A stretch of DNA of 64,000 nucleotides from Warburgia ugandensis (Eukaryota; Streptophyta; Magnoliopsida; Canellales; Canellaceae). The position numbers were made by a program, and so were the translations under genes. This document shows, one piece after another, positions 12,386 to 23,345 of the stretch. The stretch lies in NCBI GenBank assembly GCA_035236585.1, contig CP141135.1, positions 2,886,001 through 2,950,000 of the forward strand. Direction: 5' to 3'. Under the pieces are notes generated by a model. That model was not told the origin of the DNA, did no database searches, and saw nothing but the letters and a program-made list of their open reading frames with translations. How positions within the stretch are numbered: position 1 is the first letter of the stretch; the number at the start of each line of letters is the position of its first letter.

Positions 12386-12558
12386 GTGAGACCCGTTGAG
12401 TTACGCCAACGAGTAAGCGTGTCTAGTACAGAATTCCCCTCTTTGTTAAATCCTATAATTTCCCTTTCTCCGGCTCTTTTCGTAGAAACCCACATGCAGG
12501 GTTTCAAATTTTCGAAGACAACGGCCTGGAGAATTCCTTTACTATACGGATTTTCTGG
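12386..12558 (+). other. Possible 5' untranslated exon of the gene coding at 17739-19495
   Basis: A pyrimidine-rich, leader-like segment ends at a good donor (ttttctg|gtaagaattc, GT at 12559). A candidate acceptor (tagttgcag) ends at 17585, just upstream of the coding exon on the same strand. If the two are joined, the intron would be about 5 kb and would contain the LINE at 13310-17060. No transcript evidence is available; this is inferred from splice signals and position only. From 11940 to 12385 I see no gene. Confidence 0.25.
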
Positions 12559-13340
12559 TAAGAATTCGATTCCTCGTAAACCCATTTCATGATCTGTCCT
12601 TTTGGTTATGGGTATCATGTAATAATCCTTCCCCTTTAATGGGGTTTTACCTGAATCTGCTATTTTCTTAGGTAGTTCCTATTCATTGGGTTTCCTAGTT
12701 TTGTCCTGCTGGGTGAGGATTTTCTAGTGGAATTCAGTAATCTGTCTCTTGTTTGACCGTTCTGTTCTTCTGATATTATAATTTGGATTCTGATATTGGT
12801 TTAATGGAGTTGTTCTATAATTGGGAAATTGCTCAGTTCAATTATTGTATCGGATTTCTGTTGCTTTGTGGCTGTATGGCAAAGGAATAGCTAACGGTGG
12901 ATTGAGTTATTCATGGATACTGGGTTTTCCCCTGCTGTTTGCAAGCCTTCAAACATAGGACTGTTTCAATTAGAACGGAAGCATTAGTATTCATGGATAA
13001 GGTAGTCCGGAGTTGGTTGTTGCATTCATAACAGGCCCTTTCGATGCCAACACTGCTTCTTGAATAATGATTCAACTTCTTATTATTGATCTGAAAGAAA
13101 ACTTTGTGAAAGCAGAACAATGCAAGCTCTGTAAGCACGTGAGGATCATTCTAATTGGTAGTAGATGGTTAATATATTAGGGGCAATCAAATTGGAGGAA
13201 GTGTTGTGTAAGGCCTTCGTATTTACAGCAAACGTAGTGTGTTTAGCTTCTGTTTAGGTTGAGCAAGCACCCGACCCATCTTAAACAAAAGAAAACTTAC
13301 AGAAACAATCATCATCATCATCATCAAGACCTTATCCCAA

Positions 13341-16257
13341 TTAGGGGTCGGCCACATGAATCTTATTCCTCCATTCCACTCTATTTAATACCATGGCTTC
13401 ATTTAGTCCCAAAGTTTTTAAATCTTTCCTCACTACTTCTATCCACGTTCTTTTGGGCCTTCCCCTTGCCCTTTTAGAACCTTCAACTTGTATTGCCTCA
13501 CTCCTTCTAACCGGTGTCTTGTTGTTGGCCTCCTTTGAACATGTCCAAACCATCTAAGTCTAATCTCCCTCATCTTGTTACCTATTGGTGCTATCCCTAA
13601 ATTTCTTCTAATATTTTCATTTCTAATTCTATCCTTTCTTGTCTTACCACTCATCCATCTCAACATCCTCATTTCTCGCAACACTCACCCTATGAGTATG
13701 ATGTTCCTTAACTGCCCAACACTCTGATCCATAGAGCATGGCCGGCCTTATAGCCATCCTATAGAATTTTCCCTTTAGTTTGAGTGGCACCCGCCGATCA
13801 CATAAAACCCCCGATGCACATCTCCATTTGTTCCAACCCGCTTGGATTCTCTGGGTAACCTCCCTCTCAATCTCTCTACTCTCATGGATCAATGATCCTA
13901 AATATCGGAAGTGGTCTCTCATGGGGACCTCTTGGTTATCAATCTTGACTGGTGCTCCACTCCTACTCTCCTTGCTAAAATTACATTCCATATATTCTGT
14001 CTTAGTTCGGCTAATTTTAAATCCTTTCAATTCTAATGCTTCTCTCCATAGCTCTAGCTTTATGTTGACACCCTCCCTTGTCTCATCAAGTAGGACTATA
14101 TCGTCTGCAAATAGCATGCACCAGGGAATTTTCTCATGCAGATGTTTTGTTAACTCATCCATAACTAATGTGAAAAGGTATGGACTCAATGCCGATCCTT
14201 GGTGCAATCCGACAAATTGACAGAAAATCACCGATCACGCCACTAGTGGTCTTAACATTTATTCTTGCTCCTTCATACATATCTTTAATTATGTCTATAT
14301 ACCCCTGAGAAACCCCTTTAACACCTAACACCCTCCATATTAACTCTCTAGGGACTCTATCATAAGCCTTCTCTAAGTCAATAAAGACCATGTGTAGGTC
14401 TTTTCTCCTCTCCCTATATTTCTCTACTAATTGTCTTAATAAGAAAATAGCTTCCATGGTAGACCTCCCAGGCATGAAACCAAACTGATTCTCCGATACA
14501 CTTGTTTCATGTCGTAGCCTCTTCTCAATGACTCTTTCAAAAAGTTTCATGGTGTGGCTCATAAGTTTGATCCCTCGATAATTAGTGCAGCTCTGCATGT
14601 CTCCTTTATTCTTATAGATTGGTACAATAGAGCTTTTCCTCCACTCATCAGGCATTTTCTTTGATTTTATAATCTTGTTAAACAACTTGGTCAACCAAAC
14701 TACCCCAATATCTCCCATATGCTTCCAAACCTCTATTGGTATACTATTAGGCCCCATGGCCTTTCTTGATTTCATCTTTCTCAAGGCCTCTTTTACTTCA
14801 AGCATTCTAATCCTACGTTCATATCTATAATATCCAGTGTTATTTAGATTTATAGTATTTTCAATTCCTATATTCTCAGGGCCATTGTCATTTAACAATT
14901 TTTGGAAGTATATTTCCCACCTTTGTTTGATCTCAGCGTCTTTGACTAATACCCTTTGATCATCGCTTCTAATGCACCTAACATGCTCTAAGTCCTTACT
15001 CTTCTGTTCTCTTGCCTTTGCAAGTTTAAACACATCTTTCTCACCTTCTCTTGTTCCTAATCTATTATAGAGCTCATCATATGCTTTAAGTTTAGCCTCA
15101 CTTACTATTCTCTTAGCAACGTTTTTAGCATTCTTATATTGTTCATAGTTTTCATTATTTCTAATCTTCCGCCATGCTTTAAAATGCATTCGTTTTTCTT
15201 TAATAGCTTTTTGCACTGTTTCATTCCACCACCATGTTTCCTTTGCTAATAGCCTTTTACCTTTAGATACTCCTAAGACATCTTTTGCCACTTTCTTAAT
15301 GGACTCACCCATATTAGTCCACATGGTATTTACTGCTTCATAATTCCAATTTCCTTCTACCATCAACTTATTTTTGAATGAGGTTATTTTCTCTCCTTTT
15401 AAGTTCCACCACTTAGTTTTTGGATGTGTACTAAGTTCAGTTCTTTTACTCCATCTTTTGATATGAATATCCATAACCATTAACCTATGTTGTGAGGTTA
15501 AACTCTCATAGGGTATCACCTTACAATCCTTACATATAGATCGTTCATTATTCCTAAGTAGAAAAAAGTCTATTTGGCTTTTATGAAGTCCACTTTTAAA
15601 GGTTATTAAGTGTTCATCCCTCTTCTTAAAGAGTGTATTTGCAATGGATAGGTTATATGACAAAGCAAAATTGAGGATATTCTCCCCCATCTCGTTTCGT
15701 TCACCTATACCATACCCTCCGTGTATTCTATCATATCCTTCCTTATCTTTTCCTACATGGCCATTTAAGTCTGCTCCTATAAATATTCCCTCAGTATTGG
15801 GAATTTCTTGCATGACTCCCTCCATATCTTCCCAAAACTGTCTCTTAATTATATCTTGTAGCCCTACTTGTGGTGCATATGCACTTATAATATTTATAAT
15901 CTGCTCTACTAGAATCATTTTTATTATTATAATTCTATCACTGATTCTTTTAACGTCCACAACTTTATCCTTTAATTCCTTATCCACTATTATTCCCACG
16001 CCATTTCTATTATTTTCCTTTCCTACGTACGATAATTTATACCCATCTATTTCTCTAGCTTTAGCCCCTTTCCACTTGGTTTCTTGGATACAAGCGATGT
16101 TGACTCTCCTACGTTTTATCGTGTCTATTAACTCCAAACTCTTACCTGTCAATGTCCCTATATTCCATGTAGCGATGCGAATCTTATGATTGGGAGATTC
16201 CCTATTTACTATCGCCTTTCTCGACCTCCATGGTATGAACCCATGTCCACTTTTCAC
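13341..16257 (-). pseudogene. LINE endonuclease-reverse transcriptase, three frameshifts
   Basis: The first open stretch (16257-14155) carries the apurinic-type endonuclease: 'RIATWNIGTLTGKS', 'CIQETKWKG', 'ISAYAPQVG', 'GADLNGHVGKD', 'SQIDFFLLRN' and 'TSQHRLMVMDI'. Its final motif reads SQHR where family members usually have SDHR. The RT follows with 'MPDEWRKSSIVPIYKNKGD', 'FGFMPGRST' and 'DLEKAYDRVPRELIW'. Frameshifts near 14215, 13680 and 13530 break the frame. Beyond the first, RT continues with 'GSALSPYLFTLVMDEL', the catalytic 'FADDIVLLDE' and the C-terminal '[12 protein letters not shown]' domain. The copy would be inactive as read, though few lesions suggest it is fairly young. Confidence 0.9.
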
Positions 16258-16412
16258 TGCACTGGTTACGATGCAGCGCGTCGCTTCTGAGGGGACGCTC
16301 TAGCAGCCCTTGCCCATTTTTCACTACACCCGGGATCCAATGTAGCGCGTCGCTTCTGGGAGAACGCCCTAGCAACCCTTGCCTATTTTTCACCGCATCC
16401 GGGATCCGATGC

Positions 16413-16551
16413 TAGAGGTCACGGGTTCAAGGCGTGGAATCAGCCTCTTGCAAAAATGCAAGGTAAGGCTGCCTACTTTAGGCCATTGTGGCCCGCCCCT
16501 TCCCCGGACCCCGCATAGGCGGGAGCTTTGTGCACCGGGGCTGCCCCTTTT
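16413..16551 (+). mobile_element. Au-type SINE, 5'-truncated, inserted in the LINE
   Basis: It starts at 'tagaggtcacgggttcaagg', so the A-box half is missing and the B box is present, and it runs to 'gggctgccccttt'. It is flanked by a perfect 16-bp duplication (atccgggatccgatgc at 16397-16412 and 16552-16567), which is LINE 5' sequence. The insertion is therefore younger than the LINE. Confidence 0.92.
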
Positions 16552-16632
16552 ATCCGGGATCCGATGCAGCGTGTCGCTTATGGGGAACGCCCTAGCTTGA
16601 GCGAATTTCAGATTTCGATTCATGTCATGTTG

Positions 16633-17012
16633 GGGTTGCCATAGTTTTAAAAGCTGAAGATGATTTTCATTAAAATCATTACAATCATTACAATCATCTT
16701 CAGCTTCACCCTTGCCAGCTGGCTACCTGACGCAAGGGTGGCCATATTTTAAGAAGCTGAAGATGATTTTCATTTCTCCCTCACAAACTAATATACAAAT
16801 GCATATTTATTTGTAAGAAAGAAATAATAGAATCATCTTCAACTTCTCCCTTGCCGGCTGGCTATCTGATACAAGGGTTGCCATCTTTTAAGAAGCTGGA
16901 GATGATTCTCATTTCTTCCTCACAAACTAATATACAAATGCATATTAATTTGTAAGAAAGAAATAATAGAATCATCTTCAACTTCCCCCTTGCCGGCTGG
17001 CACCTGACGCAA
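16633..17012 (-). repeat. Tandem hairpin-forming units in the LINE 5' region
   Basis: About three units of 105-138 bp. Each has 'gaagctgaagatgatt' near one side and its near reverse complement 'aatcatcttcaacttc' about 70-80 bp away, joined to 'cttgccggctggc...tgacgcaag'. The second LINE (59640-59930) has the same kind of units at the same place, so they belong to the LINE 5' region rather than the insertion site. Confidence 0.8.
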
Positions 17013-17667
17013 GACCCTCCTCCTTTTTTATCCGGGCTTGGGACCGGCATTGGCAGTGTTAACTTACAGAAACAATATCAAAGCAAAATCCTAGCCAATA
17101 AAAGTTACTCATCTTGCATATGAAGGCAGTTATTAAGAGTCAGTATTTCCATATTAGGAGTCAGGATTAGTCTATATTTTATTTGAATAAACTAGTTTGA
17201 ATTGATTTAATGATTAGTACGCATGCAGGTTCTGATTGTGATTCTACTAAGTTGGTCCCTACTTAATTATCTGTAATAATTTGTAGGAGCTTTTGTTAGG
17301 GCATGAAGATGCCTTAGTCTGAGTTGCTGGTCAAGGTTATAGTCTGAAAGCATGTGATGCTGGATGTATTTGAGATCAAGCCTTTTGGGCCCTGTACACT
17401 TTTGTATGTTTGTATGTAATCTGATTTTATGATGGAACTTTTATACTGTCAGCATAATCATAGTTAAGAACCAAGTAGAGCAATTCAAGTTGCGTTGACA
17501 TCATTTAAGTATGTTTGGTTGGATAGGAAGTCTACTATGTATGAGATCACTAAATTCCCGGACTGCATTTGACTTTTGTAGTTGCAGATGTTATTGATGC
17601 TAGACCCCTCTGAAGGATTGAGAAGGACATGAAGGCTTCTCTCCTTCTGAAAATAACTCTCTCTTTA

Positions 17668-17744
17668 AAATAAAAAAGGGGCAGCCCCAGGGCACAAAGC
17701 TCCTGCCTATGCGGGGTCCGGGGAAGGGACCAGCCACAATGGCC
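17668..17744 (-). mobile_element. Antisense Au SINE fragment carrying the start codon of the next gene
   Basis: Read on the plus strand, 'aaaaaaggggcagcccc...cacaaagctcctgcctatgc...ggggtccggggaaggga...ccacaatggcc' is the reverse complement of the 3' half of an Au SINE. The match runs through 'ccacaatggcc' (compare the reverse complement of 'ggccattgtggcc' in the SINE at 16413-16551). Homology ends at 17744, where gene-specific sequence begins. Confidence 0.8.
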
Positions 17745-19495
17745 ACTGAGATTGAGGGAAAACGGCGATTACCGCTGTGGATGTTAGGAGTATCTGCTGC
17801 TGATCAACTAAGGAAGTCTGATAACAACGATGAAAATCAGAAATTGTTAGAAGAGCGGCCCTCACGAAAAGATGCTCGACTTGATGGACGGAAAACTAAA
17901 AAGCCTAAACGAAAAGTTGTTGGTCATGAGGATCAGTCGGAAGTAGACTCAGAATTCTTTACAAGGTCTGGGTCTAGGACACATAAAAGAATCATGCGAT
18001 CAAGCAGGAGAGAAGCTGATGGTAGCTCCGTCACAAACGTTAGTGAAGTTGGTGTACAAAAAACAAAAGGAAGCTTGAGATGTGGAGCTGGGAGAACTAT
18101 TCAGAAACAGGGTTTTCTGAAGGAGGACCTTAAGAGTAATGACTTTGAAAGTGGTGATAATCTTGAAGCTTCATCTCCAAATGAAGTAAGTGAGGACATA
18201 GTGGAACTCGGCAGGGAGGATCAATCATTTCCCCAAGCTTCTCGTTCTAAAACAAAGCCCATTACCAGAAGGTCTGGGAAAAGAGACCTTACTCATGAGA
18301 AGGAAGCAGTAGACCATATCCTGCAAAGATGTGAGACAAGGAAAAGTAGCAGGACATCTAGCAGGCAAGATGTGGATCCTGATGATTCAATCAACATCTG
18401 TAGTGAAGATAATCTGCAAAAGAAAACCAAGATGAGACGTAATGGAATTCAAGGTCGGATTTCTTCAAAGTGGAAGAACAAAAAGAGTTCTGGAGTGGAA
18501 AGTGATGAAGAGATCGAAGAATCATCTCCAGCTGAAGGAACCGAGGATGGGGGTGATCTGACCTTGGAAAATCTAATAAGCATGGCTGAGGAGGTCCTAA
18601 GAAGAAGATCAACCAGGGAAGATGTGAATCCTGATGATGATTCAGTCACAGTCTTTATTAAAGATAATGAGCAAAAGAAAGATAAGATGAGATGTAAAGG
18701 AACTTGGAATCAGGTTGCTTCAAAGAAGAAGAACAAAAGAAGTTCTAGAGTTGAAAATGTTGAAGAGATCCAGGTATCATCACCAGCTGAAGGAAGTGAG
18801 GATGGGGGTGAGTTGACCATGGAAGATCTAATGTGCATGGCTGAGGAGGTAATTTTGATATAATTGTTGTTAAACATTATAGTATAACTGATTTGGCATA
18901 TTTTTGTGGAATGCTAGGCCCCAATATCTGGCATCATGTCTGATGTCTGGTATAATTATTGTGTATGACTCACCAGATTACTTAAAACTGCAATTATGCA
19001 TGCGAATTTCACATTTCTACCATTTTATTTCAGTATGTTAGAGCTGACGAGGAGAATGAACGTCAGAAAGCAGCAACATCGGGACCCAAATCAAAGGAGC
19101 ATTCAAGCACATCAATTCTTTCAAGAAACTGGTTGGAAGATTCCCTCCAGCCAACTAAGAGTACTCGAGGAGTATCTATAGATACTACAGATGGTCGGAA
19201 TCATGATTTACGCGAGACTGGTCAGAAGGAGAAAGTAAATTCATCAAGAGAAGAGATCACTAGTACTGCTAGCAGAACGGGCGATCCTGCGACTGACATG
19301 TTGAATCTCTTTCTGGGTCCCTTGCTCACCAAACCCCAAATTGAGGAGAGGATGCTTGACCCAATTGCAGAAGATATTACACGGGCCTGTGACTTCAGAA
19401 GACGGACAAAAGACCAGGCTATGGGAGAAGAAGAGGTTCTTTTGACGAAAAAGAAGAGCAGTCTTAAAGACAAAGTGGCCATGTTTCTCGACTGA
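17739..19495 (+). CDS. Charged, probably nuclear plant protein of unknown function (two exons)
   Basis: I do not recognise the family. The exons are 17739-18848 and 19034-19495, with a GT-AG intron (gag|gtaatt ... ttcag|tatgtt) joined in phase 0, giving 523 residues. The protein is rich in Lys, Arg, Glu and Ser and has basic clusters (KTKKPKRK, about residues 58-65) typical of nuclear proteins. The N-terminal 'LPLWMLGVSAADQLRKS' is followed by two 84-residue repeats (about 206-289 and 290-370), each with 'DV(D/N)PDD', 'KK.KMR', 'SSPAEG.EDGG.LT.E.L..MAEE'. The C-terminus (about 455-523) is 'DPATDMLNLFLGPLLTKP...KKKSSLKDKVAMFLD'. An upstream in-frame ATG at 17709 would add 10 residues from SINE sequence; I chose 17739 because its context (ccacaATGG) is stronger. 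A 14-codon upstream frame starts at 17586. Confidence 0.75.
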
Positions 19496-20840
19496 ATTTG
19501 TCTTGAACTCAGAAATACAGATTCACTTCGAAAAGCAATTTACCTAAGCTGAGTAATGGATTGATGTAATTTGATAGAATTACTTTGAGCCACTTTGAAT
19601 GGCAAACAGTGAAGAATGAATACATCTCAGCGGAAGAATGGATTGTACATAACAGGACTTCTAGTTATTGATCAGCTCATCGGCAAATTCTTTTACTGTA
19701 AATATTCACAGTAGAGAATCCATATGCTGCTGGTTTGTGCAACTCTACAATTAGAATCAATATGTATTGCCTATTTCGTTCACGGAGGAAATCAACTGTG
19801 TCTTATTATTGTTTGTATTTTGCTTACAAATCTTAATTTGCTAGTATTTTCCAATTAGGGAATCAACATTATATGAGCAAAAAATTTTAATTTATCCAGA
19901 AAATATTTCCAAAAGATTCTCAAATACTATATCAAACTTCTAACAAAGAAAATGCCCCTTTGATTGTTCTTAGTTTCTGAAAGTTTTGCCTGCGCCTCCC
20001 CTCCCCGCAAGTAGTCGAAGGCTTGCTTCGATTATATTCTTTCCACTTTTTAACTCACTTGCATTATGTCCCGTACACTCCTCTTCACTCATGTCTTGCC
20101 TCTTCCTCTCTGACCGTCAGCCTGATTCCTTGTAACGTTCTATTGAGGAAAGCTTACTGCAGATATTCTCTCACAAAGTTTCCTTAATGGAATAAAGTGG
20201 CTGCTGATTCCTTGAAAATATGAAGGGTAAAGACGGATGAGACACTGAACTCCAGTGCAACTTGACAGCACTTCGTCAAGGAAAGAACAAATTCCCTAGT
20301 AAGAACGGTATGAAATATAGCAACTCTTCTTGTGTGGATCAAATCTAAGCATCTCATTGAGTATCATCTCAAGTTTGCGATGTCGTTACGGCTCCTGATC
20401 GATGCAACTCTTCATATTCCACTGTGAAGAGCTTGAGGCTCGAATCATGCAGTTCGGAGTCAGTTACAGAATGTTACCAAGGGGAAATCAGATTGCGATA
20501 CGACACACATCAATGAAGCTGATATGATTCAAAGAAGAGCTTTTCCTCAATGTTTTTTTAACTTGATTATGTGTCTTGATCAAGCTTAGCAGAGGCTGGA
20601 GAGGAACATCCAGGCCACATCGGCAGCAAGTAATTGAATTCAGAGAAGTACTTGATTTACACCATACATAACTACATAAAAATGAATATGAATGCTCTTC
20701 TTTCTTACACCCATCTGTTCTTTATTCTGTTTATTTGGGTAGTAACAAGGATCTAGTAGGGGAAACCATATTCATACGTATACGTATTACATGAATGTAT
20801 ATACTATGTTAATATCTATAATAGTGATGTATGTATATGC
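19496..20840. other. Intergenic; 3' flanks of two convergent genes
   Basis: This holds the 3' untranslated and downstream sequence of the plus-strand gene ending at 19495 and of the minus-strand oxygenase ending at 20841. It is AT-rich with no open frame or repeat that I can support. Confidence 0.5.
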
Positions 20841-22797
20841 CTACTTTGACTGGCGAAGAAATCTTGGAAGGCCAACTTTGTGACCTAAGAGCTTGACGTC
20901 TTGTTGGATTTGTTGCCTGTACTGTCCAAAGGTGAACTTTTTGTAGAGGGAAGGCTGCCTGCAACTCTCTATCATGGCATCATATGAAGGGCACATGAAA
21001 TAGGCTATGGAATATCTCTCCAACTTTGTATTCACCATCACCTTGTGCTCTACACTCTTATATACATTGTTGCTCCATGCCTACGACATCAACAGATGCC
21101 AGATTAGTCCACCAATAAAATGGCACGAGAGAGAGAGAGAACAGGGCCCCATATCAAATTATATAGGCCTTATTTGCATTTTACCTGAAAAAGGTCACCA
21201 ATGTTGACAATTAGAGCATCAGGATTTGGTTTAACTGCTACCCATCTGGAATCCTTCATCAATTGCAATCCACCAACCTGATCTTGATAAAGGATAGTAA
21301 GAAAATCACTGTCTGTGTGAGGCACTAAGCCGAAGATCTCCGGCGACACTGAGCAAGGCGGATATCTATTCAACCGGAGAAAGCATGTGCTCTCATTACA
21401 GTTTTCTTCAAAAAATCGTTTAGGTTGATTCAAATTCTCCACCAGAACTGCGGTCAGCAATCGGGAGAGTTCTGTCATTGCTGCTGCAAATTTCTCCATC
21501 ACCTCTCTGAGGTAGTAGTAACACGATAAGAAGTTAGAGAGGGTAAAGAGTTAATTACCTTGTTAGTATGAACTAAAATCATCAACTTTCTGATCAAGGC
21601 TTGTTTTGAGTTTCCAAATTTTGGATTTTGCAAAATTCCAAGAAAATATTTGATAAATTAATATTGTTAGTGGCACTCAATTAAACACTTCTTTGGCATT
21701 CTTCATTTGTAACAAAAAAGGAAAATGGACACTTTTTTGGACCATTTGATAATCTTTTGTAATAACAAGAGTTAAATAGATCAATCTTGTTTCAGACTAC
21801 TTGATGGACGGCTCAAGTGCCATATTATAGGGAGTAGTATACTTAGCAAATAATATTATTCTTCCTATTTTTCATTAAAAGAAACATTTATTATTCCTAT
21901 TTTCTATGACAAAGAATATTAATATTCCTTGATGAAAGACAAAAACCACAAGGAATAATTAGTTATGGTGTTCTCGTCACCATCTAATCAGCCATCGTGC
22001 GGTGATGGGATGCCTGGTTTGACTTTGTGAAAGGAGTGATCAAGTGGATGGAAGTGGAATGATCTCGTATGAAATACCCTACGATGGCGTGTAAGGCGCA
22101 GCATATCCCATCACTGCTGGAGATATGGCATAGGACCTACCATCCCATCATGTATCAAATTTCAACAAGAATCACATGTAGCAAAATTTAGAAAAATCGA
22201 GGATCAATCTGGGGTCCACGTTTTTGTACTTATTTATCATGATTTGATGGTGATTATCACCCCAGACAATGATCAAACCATGATGAAATCAAAACTAGAA
22301 CTTGAGAAAAAATGATGTGTACTGAAGAATTACCTCAGAGAATTGAACTCCCCATAGCAGCATCCTTCCTCTGAAATCTTACTCAGAGGAATATGAAAAG
22401 CTTCTGACCATGAGAATTCATTGACTTTATTAGCTGTTGGAGTTCCCCATCTATAAGAATCATTCAACAGCTTGCAGTTAAGCTTCTTCTCAAATGGCAT
22501 CTCAAAAGTCTTGAGCTGCTCTCTCCTCATATCTTCCAATAGCTTATGACTAATTCCATGATTCAGAACCTGAAAAAATCCCCAGTTTGATGCTGCTTCG
22601 GCGATCTTCTCAATGCAGTTACGCCTCTTCTTTTCATTGCCACTTCTTAGATAACTAAGGTCAATCAATGGGAGCTGGCATTCAGCTACTCCACTTTCAT
22701 GATCCCCGAAACTATGGCGAATTTCGCCTGAGGTACGTAATAATGCACCATATCGATCAATCAAAGGCGGGTCAGAATCGGTTTTCAAATCTAACAT
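20841..22797 (-). CDS. GA2ox8-like: Gibberellin 2-oxidase-like 2-oxoglutarate/Fe(II) dioxygenase (three exons)
   Basis: The exons are 22797-22334, 21506-21185 and 21080-20841, with canonical GT-AG sites and consistent phases, giving 341 residues (356 if an upstream ATG at 22842 is used). The protein has the N-terminal 'ELPLID'-type motif (QLPLIDLSYL), 'WGFFQVLNHGIS', 'SYRWGTPTANKVNEFSWSEA', and the catalytic core: 'PHTDSDFLTILYQDQVGGLQ' supplies the first His and Asp, 'YKSVEHKVM' the second His, and 'ERYSIAYFMCPSYD' the Arg-x-Ser that holds 2-oxoglutarate. The whole resembles the C20-gibberellin class of 2-oxidases (Arabidopsis GA2ox7/8 group), which inactivate gibberellin precursors in the cytosol. 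Substrate class is inferred from resemblance. Length is normal and no lesion is seen. Intron 1 (827 bp) is AT-rich. Confidence 0.85.
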
Positions 22798-22810
22798 GGT
22801 TTCCCGGGAT

Positions 22811-23345
22811 TGGAGAGTGAAAAGGGGGTCGGATAATTGCAACTAAGTTTCTGAGTGGGTTTTTTTAATGGTAAGTGAAGGGATACTTGAATGATTGTAG
22901 AACAGCAGGCCTTGATGAGAGAATTGAACAAAGCAAATTGATGTTAAGATTATAAGAAGCACAGGAAAAATGTCAGCTCCTCTGGCAACACCTGGAGAGT
23001 GAAAGATGGTCAGAAAATTGCAAGTGTTTCAGTGGTGTTCTTTCATGAAGAATGAAGCTATACTTTGATTGGTATAAAACAGAAGGCTATAGAAAAGGAG
23101 TTCAAAAAAGAGAGCTGATGCTAAACGAACATGAAGAAGAAGACGAGTTCAAGCTATCCCGGCAACCGGAGAAATTCAAATGTAGTCTGAAAATTGGAAG
23201 TGTTTCAATGGAGTTCTTTCATGGAGGGTGAGGGGATACATATATGGGTGTAGAACAGCAGGCAATACTGTGCGAATCCAAGAAGGGGAATTGATGCTAA
23301 GTGGACAAATAGAATGGGACATATTCGGGCTCTGGGTTTTTGACA
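22811..23345. repeat. Three divergent ~178-bp tandem repeats at the oxygenase 5' end
   Basis: Units begin near 22811, 22992 and 23166 with 'ggagagtgaaa'-like sequence, then 'cagaaaattgcaagtgtttcagtgg', 'ttctttcatgaag', 'gtagaacagcaggc' and 'gaattgatgctaag', in the same order. Spacing is about 181 and 174 bp. The unit nearest the gene overlaps the alternative start at 22842 and borders the chosen start at 22797, so the repeat forms the promoter and leader. Confidence 0.8.

Larger units (their letters stand above)
13310..17060 (-). mobile_element. RTE-type LINE, structurally complete, 3.75 kb
   Basis: The element is bounded by a perfect 16-bp duplication (aacttacagaaacaat at 13294-13309 and 17061-17076). 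On the minus strand it has a 5' untranslated region of tandem ~130-bp units, one open region for endonuclease plus reverse transcriptase, and a 3' end of about six ATC/GAT triplets (13310-13326) in place of poly(A). A single EN-RT reading region and a microsatellite tail are typical of the RTE clade. An Au SINE later inserted at 16413-16551. The element appears to lie in an intron of the gene coding at 17739-19495. Confidence 0.9.

Noticed and set aside
12107..12618. Minus-strand open frames near the possible leader exon
   Set aside because: No recognisable domain, and they overlap plus-strand splice signals that fit a leader exon better.
15644..16189. 181-codon open frame on the plus strand
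   Set aside because: Antisense shadow of the LINE endonuclease; the same shadow appears opposite the second LINE at 60116-60784.
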